Assembly: GCA_050744245.1 (NCBI GenBank)
Contig: JBOGGX010000075.1
Coordinates: 1-14,334, forward strand
DNA from: JBOGGX01 sp050744245
Lineage (GTDB): Bacteria > Actinomycetota > Acidimicrobiia > Acidimicrobiales > JBOGGX01
Direction of reading: 5' to 3'
Length of the DNA stretch: 14,334 bases
Below, in pieces: positions 1 to 5,515 of this stretch (the stretch's first letter is position 1; every line of letters begins with the position of its first letter). The position numbers and the translations under genes were made by a program. A model generated the notes under the pieces. That model had not been told where the DNA came from, did not search any database, and saw nothing but the letters and a program-made list of their open reading frames with translations.

Positions 1-283
1 AGAACACGAACACCTTGCGGCCGTCGATCGTGCCCCATCCGGTGATCACGCCATCGGTGTAAGGGCGTTCGTCGGCGATGCCGGCGGCGTTGGACCGGTG
101 ACGGGCGAGCATGTCGAGCTCGTGGAACGAACCCTCGTCGAGCAGGTAGTCGATGCGCTCGCGGGCGAGCATCTTGCCGCGGTTGCGCTGCTGCTCGACG
201 CGCCGGTCGGAGCCGGGCTGGAGCGCCTGCTCCTTGCGCTTCTGCAGCTCCTCGATCCGCTCGCGGAGGGGGTGGTCAGCCAT
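1..283 (-). CDS. pccB: Acyl-CoA (probably propionyl-CoA) carboxylase beta subunit, N-terminal part
   Basis: This is the carboxyltransferase (beta) subunit of a biotin-dependent acyl-CoA carboxylase, which moves CO2 from carboxybiotin to propionyl-CoA or a similar acyl-CoA. Only the first 94 residues lie in the window; the gene continues past the left edge. The visible part has the family's hallmark N-terminus: a charged helix (RERIEELQKRKEQAL), then GKMLARERIDYLLDEGSF followed by HELD, then a TDGVITGWGTIDGR segment entering the crotonase-like fold. The ATG at 283 is the only sensible start; no clear ribosome binding site precedes it. It lies 23 nt after the exonuclease gene in the same direction, so it is probably co-transcribed with it. 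Propionyl-CoA specificity is inferred from the epimerase and ccr genes upstream. Actinobacteria carry several paralogues (AccD types) with other acyl substrates that this fragment cannot exclude. Confidence 0.85.
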   Translation of the reverse strand, partial: MADHPLRERIEELQKRKEQALQPGSDRRVEQQRNRGKMLARERIDYLLDEGSFHELDMLARHRSNAAGIADERPYTDGVITGWGTIDGRKVFVF

Positions 284-306
284 ACCGGGCCGAGAGTAGT
301 AGGGGG

Positions 307-1176
307 CTATCGGGTCTTCGCGAGCGACGCCGCCCGCTTCACCAGGTCCGGGGTCTCCAACCGCGCCGCCATCGCCTCGAACTCGGACGTCGGTCCGCGC
401 CACTCCCACTCGTCGACCTCGCCGACGTCACAGTCGCGCCGCAACGTGGCCAACGTCCGGAACAGGAGCGCCTTGTCCTTCTCTGCCGCGAGCCGCGCTG
501 CCATCGACCGCACGCTCGGAGCGTTCACATCCCACTCGAGCACGTCGTCGGGGATGGCGTCGATGTGCCCCCACCGCGCCAGGACCTTGGCCGCGCCCTT
601 CGCACCCCATCCCTGCAGCCCGGGGAAGCCGTCGGCGCTGTCACCGACGAGCGCCAGCCAGTCGGGGATCGACTCGGGCGGCACGCCGAACTTCTCCCGC
701 ACGCCATCGGCGTCCCGCAGCTCGCCCTTGCGCCGATCGAGCTGCACGATCTTTCCCCCCACGACCTGGCCGAGGTCCTTGTCCGGCGTGCAGATCAGCA
801 CCCGTTCGACCCGGTCGTCGGCCGCGGCCGCCATGGCTGCGGCCCCGAGCGCGTCGTCGGCCTCGAGCTCGACCATGGGCCATACCGTCATCCCGGCCGC
901 GGCCAGCGCCTCCTCGAGCAGCGGGAACTGCGACCGCAGGTCACGGGGCACGCCGGCCGAGGTCTTGTACTCGCGCCACATGTCGTTGCGGAACGACTCG
1001 ATGACGTGATCGGTGGCCACCCCGATGTGGGTGACCCCATCGTCGAGCATCGTCAACATCGACCCGACCACACCCCGAGTCGCCCCGACCTCGACGCCGG
1101 CCGCGGTCAGATGCGACGGCAGGGCGAAGTAGTAGCGGAACAGCTCGTAGGTGCCGTCGACCAGATGGACCTCCAC
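307..1176 (-). CDS. Stand-alone 5'-3' exonuclease / flap endonuclease (PolA N-terminal-like)
   Basis: A 289-residue metal-dependent nuclease of the T5 exonuclease/FEN family, like the N-terminal domain of DNA polymerase I, expected to trim 5' flaps and RNA primers in the cytoplasm. The acidic metal-binding set is visible: D7 in VDGTYELFR, the ELEADDALG cluster at 103-111, TPDKDLGQ at 130-137 (D132, D134), and LVGDSADGFPGLQGWGAKGA at 176-195. The last segment holds the final aspartates and the helix-hairpin-helix DNA-binding motif. The length is normal for stand-alone actinobacterial exonucleases. The start is GTG at 1176, because D7 is essential and no usable codon lies just upstream. It sits 22 nt after the ABC ATPase gene and 23 nt before the carboxylase gene on the same strand, so it is probably in their operon although functionally unrelated. 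No polymerase domain follows. Family assignment is secure; the in vivo role is inferred. Confidence 0.92.
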   Translation of the reverse strand: MEVHLVDGTYELFRYYFALPSHLTAAGVEVGATRGVVGSMLTMLDDGVTHIGVATDHVIESFRNDMWREYKTSAGVPRDLRSQFPLLEEALAAAGMTVWPMVELEADDALGAAAMAAAADDRVERVLICTPDKDLGQVVGGKIVQLDRRKGELRDADGVREKFGVPPESIPDWLALVGDSADGFPGLQGWGAKGAAKVLARWGHIDAIPDDVLEWDVNAPSVRSMAARLAAEKDKALLFRTLATLRRDCDVGEVDEWEWRGPTSEFEAMAARLETPDLVKRAASLAKTR

Positions 1177-1198
1177 GCGGGCCGACGCTAGCGGGGTC

Positions 1199-1879
1199 CT
1201 ACGCGCCCACGAGCCGCAGGACGTCGGCGACGGTGGCGGGGCCGTCGTGAATGACCTCGCCGTCGCGGAGCGCGACGCACCGGTCGACCCGCTCGACGAA
1301 GCTCGGGTCGTGCGTGGCCACGAGGATGGTCTGGCCCGCCTCGTGCACCGTCTCGAGCTGGGTCAGCAGGGCCTCCTTGCCGGGAGCGTCGAGGCCGACG
1401 AACGGCTCGTCGACCAGGAGCACGTCGAACGGGCGGATGAAGGCCAGGGCCAGCGAGGCCTTCTGGCGCAGGCCGCGGCTGAACCGGACGGGCAGGTCGT
1501 CGGCCCGCTGGGCGAGGCCCAGCCGCTCCAGCAGCCCGTCGATGTCCTCGGGTTCTGGTGCGACGCCGTGCAGCGACGAGATGTAGGTCATGTGCTCGCG
1601 CACCGAGAGGTCGTCGTACAGCACCGGGTCGTCCGGCACGTAGGACGTCGCGGCCCGGGCGTCGAGCGAGCCGGCCGCCGAGCCGCTGACCTCGACCGCG
1701 CCGTCGGTCGGATCGAGCAGCCCCGCGGCCAGCTTCAGGAACGTGGACTTGCCGGAACCGTTGTGCCCGATGAGCGCCACGCGCTGGCCGGCCGGGACAC
1801 TCAGGTCGGTGGGGTGAAGGGCGACGAGATCGCCGTATGTCTTGCTCACGCCATCGGCCACCAGGTCGAAGTCAGCCAC
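1199..1879 (-). CDS. ABC transporter ATP-binding protein
   Basis: A 226-residue ABC ATPase that should drive the permease encoded just upstream. Visible motifs: Walker A GHNGSGKS (38-45), a signature-like FSRGLRQK (133-140, in place of LSGGQ), Walker B VLLVDE (153-158) followed by the D-loop region VGLDAPGK, and the H-loop ATHD (H190). The Q-loop position reads YVPDDP, with Asp83 where Gln is usual. The GTG at 1879 was chosen because it overlaps the permease stop (GTGGCTGA, 8 nt), a typical translational-coupling arrangement; the open frame extends to 2032, but that extension lies inside the permease gene and looks non-native. The overall pattern matches ABC-2/DrrA-like single-domain ATPases. 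The substrate and direction of transport cannot be read from sequence, although export is usual for this type with no solute-binding protein nearby. Confidence 0.93.
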   Translation of the reverse strand: MADFDLVADGVSKTYGDLVALHPTDLSVPAGQRVALIGHNGSGKSTFLKLAAGLLDPTDGAVEVSGSAAGSLDARAATSYVPDDPVLYDDLSVREHMTYISSLHGVAPEPEDIDGLLERLGLAQRADDLPVRFSRGLRQKASLALAFIRPFDVLLVDEPFVGLDAPGKEALLTQLETVHEAGQTILVATHDPSFVERVDRCVALRDGEVIHDGPATVADVLRLVGA

Positions 1880-3503
1880 CGCCCGCCTCCCTCGCCCGTG
1901 ACTGGCTGCGCATCTGCTCCTGCAGCGATCGGCGCATCTCCTCGCGGTAGCGCACCCAAGCGCAGACCAGCGCGAACACGGCGACGACGAGGAACACTGC
2001 CTCGGCCGTGCCCTCGACCGGCGAACGCCCATTGTCCGTCGCGAATCGACCGAGGAGCACCGGCAGCAGGCCGAAGACGGCGAGGGCCGGGGGAAAGGCG
2101 GTGCGGAACGCCAGCCGCGGGCCGGCGGCCTCGGGCGGGAGGAGGGCCTGGTCCTCGTTGGGATCGGGCGCGCCCTTGATGGTGCTGACCAGACCGCTGG
2201 CGGCGGCGCCCAGCGCGGCCGGGATGAGGGCGACCGCGGCCACCTCGACGGCCACCGTCGACGGATCGACCAGCACGGCCGCGGCGCCGGCGACCGTGCC
2301 CACCGGAAGGAGGACGGCGACCGCGACGGGGACGTGCCGCAGATGCAGCGGCCCGGAGTCGACCGGAACTGCGTCGCGGCGGGACGGGTGGTCGATCTCC
2401 TGGGCCAGCGGCTCGACCGCCTCGAGGCCGGCGATGTAGAGGGCCAGGCCGGCGACCACGATGAGCGGGGTGGTGCCGTCCCACACGGCCCGCATGCACA
2501 GCCCGGCCACGATGGCGGCGAGGATCAGCCGTCCGATCCGCGGCGCGGGCCAGCGCAGCACGCCGCGCCACCCGCGCGTCCACACCGGCAGCCGATCACG
2601 GGGCCTGGCCTTGACCCTGATCCAGGGCCGCACCCTCGGCATCTCGAGCGCCAGCTGGCGGCGCAGCACGATCACCGTCCGCACGTCCTGGAGCGTGGCG
2701 GCGAAGCGGAGCTGACCAACCAATGTGGAACGTCGCTCGGCCGACTCGAGCGACACGTTGCCGACCCGAAGGATCCCCACGGCGAGCAGCCCGGCCGCCC
2801 CGACGAGGGCCAGGAGCTCGATGGGTTGGAAGTCGAACGGCCACAGGCCGATGTCGCCGATCCAGCGGGTGGGCGACGCGGGAAACCTTGACGGCAGAAC
2901 GTCGGCGGCGTCCGCGACGGACCATCCGAGCACGATGATCGCCAGTCCGGTGGCGATCCAGGGCCGCAACCGCAGCCCTGAGGCCAGGAAGGCGATGCCG
3001 TAGCCGAGGGCCGCCGTGGTCAGGCCGAACACGGCCCCCGAAGCGATCCACGCCGGCTGCTCGCCTGGCAGCCGGTGCGAGGCGAGCTCGCCCGCGGCCG
3101 CGCCGACGACGGCGGCGACGAAGAGGGCGAACCGGAGCTGGTGCAGCGCCGGCCCTCGAAGCGCCGCCCCGCGATCGACGGGAGCCAGCAGGAGGTGACG
3201 GATGTCGGTGCGTTCGAGGGCGAGGGGACCGCCTCGACTGCCCGACCGGAGGCCTATGGCGATGGCCGCGGCCGCGGCGATGCCGACCCACGCCGGTCCC
3301 CGTTGGGTGACCGTCTCGAGCGCGTCGCCCCGCACAGGGGCGTCACCGATCGAGTCGCCGATGTAGAGGACCGCCACGCCGCCGATCAGGGCGGTCACGT
3401 AGACCCGATAGATGGCGTCGACCCAGTGGACGTTGGTGAGCCGCTTGCGCCGCAGGGCGCGGCGAAAGTCCCGAACGACCTGAACGTCCGCGCCATTGGT
3501 CAT
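1872..3503 (-). CDS. Polytopic membrane protein, probable ABC transporter permease
   Basis: A 543-residue integral membrane protein that overlaps the start of the ABC ATPase gene by 8 nt and is its obvious partner. Hydrophobic segments suggest about twelve helices, near residues 31-49, 70-85, 121-138, 150-175, 181-200, 228-246, 325-341, 345-362, 390-412, 417-440, 468-486 and 499-518. A basic, Arg-rich stretch at 282-320 separates two sets of six, so it may be an internal duplication or a fusion of two half-permeases. The N-terminus is basic (RDFRRALRRKRL) and has no signal peptide; the C-terminal tail (519-543) is charged. The start is ATG at 3503. I do not recognise a precise family; it resembles the large actinobacterial permease-like proteins found beside single ABC ATPases. 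Its place between the epimerase and exonuclease genes gives no clear clue to the substrate. Confidence 0.75.
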   Translation of the reverse strand: MTNGADVQVVRDFRRALRRKRLTNVHWVDAIYRVYVTALIGGVAVLYIGDSIGDAPVRGDALETVTQRGPAWVGIAAAAAIAIGLRSGSRGGPLALERTDIRHLLLAPVDRGAALRGPALHQLRFALFVAAVVGAAAGELASHRLPGEQPAWIASGAVFGLTTAALGYGIAFLASGLRLRPWIATGLAIIVLGWSVADAADVLPSRFPASPTRWIGDIGLWPFDFQPIELLALVGAAGLLAVGILRVGNVSLESAERRSTLVGQLRFAATLQDVRTVIVLRRQLALEMPRVRPWIRVKARPRDRLPVWTRGWRGVLRWPAPRIGRLILAAIVAGLCMRAVWDGTTPLIVVAGLALYIAGLEAVEPLAQEIDHPSRRDAVPVDSGPLHLRHVPVAVAVLLPVGTVAGAAAVLVDPSTVAVEVAAVALIPAALGAAASGLVSTIKGAPDPNEDQALLPPEAAGPRLAFRTAFPPALAVFGLLPVLLGRFATDNGRSPVEGTAEAVFLVVAVFALVCAWVRYREEMRRSLQEQMRSQSRAREAGGG

Positions 3504-3563
3504 GGGTTCACCATCATTGCCTGTCGCGGCGCGAAAGTCGGGTGCGACGTGCCCGGGACCGGG

Positions 3564-3968
3564 CTATTCCTCGACGAGCTCGATGAGCGTTCCGAAGGCG
3601 CCCTTCGGGTGGACGAACGCCACCGTCGTGCCCCGCGACCCGGGCCGGGGCGCCTCGTCGATGACCCGGCCACCGGACCGCTTCACCGCCTCGAGGGCGG
3701 CGGCACAGTCGGCGACCCGGTAGCCGACGTGGTGCAGGCCCTCCCCCCGGCTCTCCAGGAACCGGGCCACGGGCGAGTCGGCCCGCGTCGGCCGCAGCAG
3801 CTGGATGTAGCTCTCGGCCACCTTGAGCAACGCCTCCTCGACCCCGTCGCGCTCGACCACCTCCCGGTGCTCGACCGTGGCGCCGAACGTCCGGTCGTAG
3901 TAGTCGATCGCCGCCTCGAGGTCGCGCACGGCGATGGCGACGTGGTCAATTTCGGTCAGCAGGCTCAC
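3564..3968 (-). CDS. mce: Methylmalonyl-CoA epimerase (VOC superfamily)
   Basis: A 134-residue vicinal-oxygen-chelate enzyme that interconverts (2S)- and (2R)-methylmalonyl-CoA between propionyl-CoA carboxylase and methylmalonyl-CoA mutase; homologues in the ethylmalonyl-CoA pathway also act on ethylmalonyl-CoA. The two beta-alpha-beta-beta-beta modules are visible, with expected metal ligands H9 (IDHVAIAV), Q56 (SYIQLL), H80 (GLHHVGYRV) and E130 (TLIELVE), plus the family segment DSPVARFLESRGEGLHH (65-80). The open frame reaches back to 4199, but homology begins only at 3968, where a GTG follows a G-rich stretch (GGGGGGA, 3970-3976 on the plus-strand coordinates) that is closely spaced as a ribosome binding site. 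The length matches the family. It lies 64 nt downstream of ccr, supporting a shared role in C4/C5 dicarboxyl-CoA metabolism, and 60 nt upstream of the permease gene. Confidence 0.93.
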   Translation of the reverse strand: MSLLTEIDHVAIAVRDLEAAIDYYDRTFGATVEHREVVERDGVEEALLKVAESYIQLLRPTRADSPVARFLESRGEGLHHVGYRVADCAAALEAVKRSGGRVIDEAPRPGSRGTTVAFVHPKGAFGTLIELVEE

Positions 3969-3980
3969 GATCCCCCCAAA

Positions 3981-4023
3981 CTCGACGCAATGGCGGTCGA
4001 AATTCGCCCGCAGATGCGTCGAG
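3981..4023. repeat. Inverted repeat between ccr and the epimerase gene
   Basis: Perfect 9-nt arms CTCGACGCA (3981-3989) and TGCGTCGAG (4015-4023) flank a 25-nt spacer that has its own smaller inverted repeat (GGCG/CGCC). It lies entirely in the 64-nt gap between the ccr stop and the epimerase start. In mRNA it would form a branched hairpin without a U-run, so it could partly terminate transcription, stabilise or process the message, or act as a protein site. No function can be assigned. Confidence 0.5.
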
Positions 4024-4032
4024 AATGCGTAC

Positions 4033-5385
4033 TCACCCCGGCGCCTCGGCGGCGCGGCGGCGGAACAGGGTGATGCGGTCCTCGCCGACCTTCGCCCTGA
4101 ACACGCGATCGTCGATACCGAGACCTTCCTCGGGCGCCAGGCACAGCACCCCGATCTTGCCCTCGTGCTGGTTGCGGTGGACCGACAGGACGGCGTCACC
4201 CACCTGCTCGAGCGAATGCACGTCGGAGAGCACCGGCTGGATCATCCCCTTGGCGATGAGCCGGTTGGCGTCCCAGGCCTCGCGGTAGTTGGCGAAGTGG
4301 CTCGACTTGATCGACTTCAGCTTCATCCACAGGTGACGGTTGTCGTACTCGATGAGGTAGCCGCTGGTGGCCGCGCACGTCACCACCGTGCCGCCCCGGG
4401 CGCACACGAACACCGAGGCGCCCATGGTCTGGCGCCCGGGGTGTTCGAACACGATGTTGGGATCGTCACCGGTCAGGGCGCGAATGTCCTTGCCCAGCCG
4501 CCGCCACTCCGACTCGTCCTGGGTGACCTCGTCCCTCCAGAACCGGTAGTCGTGCTCGCGGCGGTCGATGACGTGCTCGCAGCCCATCTGGCGCAGGAGG
4601 TCGGCCTTGTCGGCCGAGCTGACGATCCCGACGGGGATCCCGCCGCCGTTGAGCGCGTACTGCACGGCGTAGCCCCCCAGCCCACCGGTCGCCCCCCAGA
4701 TCAGGATGGTGTCGCCCTGCTTCATGGCCGCCCCGTTGCGTGACACCAGCATCCGGTACGACGTCGAGTTGCACAGCGCGTTGCACGCGGCCTCCTCCCA
4801 GCTCAGATGGGCCGGCTTGCGCATGAGCTGGTTGGCCTTGACCAGGGCGAGGTCGGCCAGGCCGCCGAAGTTGGTCTCGAAGCCCCAGATCCTTTGGTTG
4901 GAGGCCAGCATCGAATCGTCGTGGGCGGACGGGTCCTGGTCGTCGACATAGTTGCAGTGGACGACCACCCGGTCCCCCGGCTTCCAACTGCGCACCGCGC
5001 TGCCCACCCGGACCACCACGCCGGCGGCGTCGGAGCCCACGACGTGGTGGTCGAGGGCGTGCCTGGCCCCCCAGCGGCTCTCCTGGCCCAGCCGGTCCAG
5101 GAACAGGAACGTGGGCAGCGGCTCGAAGATCGAGGTCCAGACCGTGTTGAAGTTGATGGCGCTGGCCAGCACCGCCACATAGGCCTCGTCGGGGGCCAGC
5201 TCGGGGGTGGCGACCTCGGCCACGTGGAGCGACTTGCGGGGGTCCTTGTCGGCCGACTCCATGCCGTCGAACAGGTCGACCTCGTCCCGCCGCACATACG
5301 CCGCCCGGTAGGCGTCGGGGATCGGCAGCTGCCCCAACTCGTCGCCGCTCACGCCTTCGAGGATGGCGGCGAGGATTTCCTTCAT
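4033..5385 (-). CDS. ccr: Crotonyl-CoA carboxylase/reductase
   Basis: A 450-residue MDR-family enzyme that reductively carboxylates crotonyl-CoA with NADPH and CO2 to (2S)-ethylmalonyl-CoA, the key step of the ethylmalonyl-CoA pathway and a source of ethylmalonyl-CoA extender units. The length is typical. The CO2-binding residues described for Kitasatospora Ccr (N81, F170, E171, H365) are present here as N80 (NFNTVW), F169-E170 (IWGFETNFGG) and H363 (SSHFANYREAW), so carboxylation rather than simple reduction is expected. The nucleotide-binding loop is WGATGGLGGYAVQYAL (230-245). The ATG at 5385 has no Shine-Dalgarno sequence; a -10-like TAACTT ends 6 nt before it, which suggests leaderless translation. 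A TTACCC/GGGTAA palindrome overlaps that -10. It is the first gene of the minus-strand run and is divergent from the molybdoenzyme gene. Identification is firm. Confidence 0.97.
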   Translation of the reverse strand: MKEILAAILEGVSGDELGQLPIPDAYRAAYVRRDEVDLFDGMESADKDPRKSLHVAEVATPELAPDEAYVAVLASAINFNTVWTSIFEPLPTFLFLDRLGQESRWGARHALDHHVVGSDAAGVVVRVGSAVRSWKPGDRVVVHCNYVDDQDPSAHDDSMLASNQRIWGFETNFGGLADLALVKANQLMRKPAHLSWEEAACNALCNSTSYRMLVSRNGAAMKQGDTILIWGATGGLGGYAVQYALNGGGIPVGIVSSADKADLLRQMGCEHVIDRREHDYRFWRDEVTQDESEWRRLGKDIRALTGDDPNIVFEHPGRQTMGASVFVCARGGTVVTCAATSGYLIEYDNRHLWMKLKSIKSSHFANYREAWDANRLIAKGMIQPVLSDVHSLEQVGDAVLSVHRNQHEGKIGVLCLAPEEGLGIDDRVFRAKVGEDRITLFRRRAAEAPG

Positions 5386-5422
5386 CGGCGCAAGTTACCC
5401 GTGGGTAATGTCGGGGGACCAA
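5386..5422 (-). promoter_or_regulatory. Candidate leaderless promoter of ccr
   Basis: On the minus strand a TAACTT hexamer (plus coordinates 5392-5397) ends 6 nt before the ccr ATG, the distance expected from a -10 box to +1. A TTGGTC hexamer (5417-5422) lies 19 nt further upstream as a weak -35. There is no ribosome binding site, consistent with transcription starting at the A of ATG. This is inference from spacing and sequence only. Confidence 0.4.
5395..5408. promoter_or_regulatory. Palindromic operator-like site at the ccr promoter
   Basis: TTACCC and GGGTAA form a perfect inverted repeat separated by 2 nt. It overlaps the proposed ccr -10 box and lies about 10-23 nt from the start codon, a good place for a dimeric repressor (TetR or MarR type). 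No regulator gene is in the window, so the binding protein is unknown. It lies in the divergent ccr/molybdoenzyme gap and could affect both genes. Confidence 0.45.
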
Positions 5423-5515
5423 CCGGGCCGCTCGCGCGCCCGGCGCTTACTCTACGTTTGGTTGCGTCGGCCTGGCGATTTCGCGACGCCGGGCCGACCA
5501 CGGACGGAGGCGACC

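Noticed and set aside
1880..2032. N-terminal extension of the ABC ATPase
   Set aside because: It lies within the permease gene in another frame and is Arg/Ser/Cys-rich; GTG 1879 gives the normal family start.
3969..4199. N-terminal extension of the methylmalonyl-CoA epimerase
   Set aside because: It overlaps the end of ccr and has no VOC similarity; family similarity begins right after GTG 3968.
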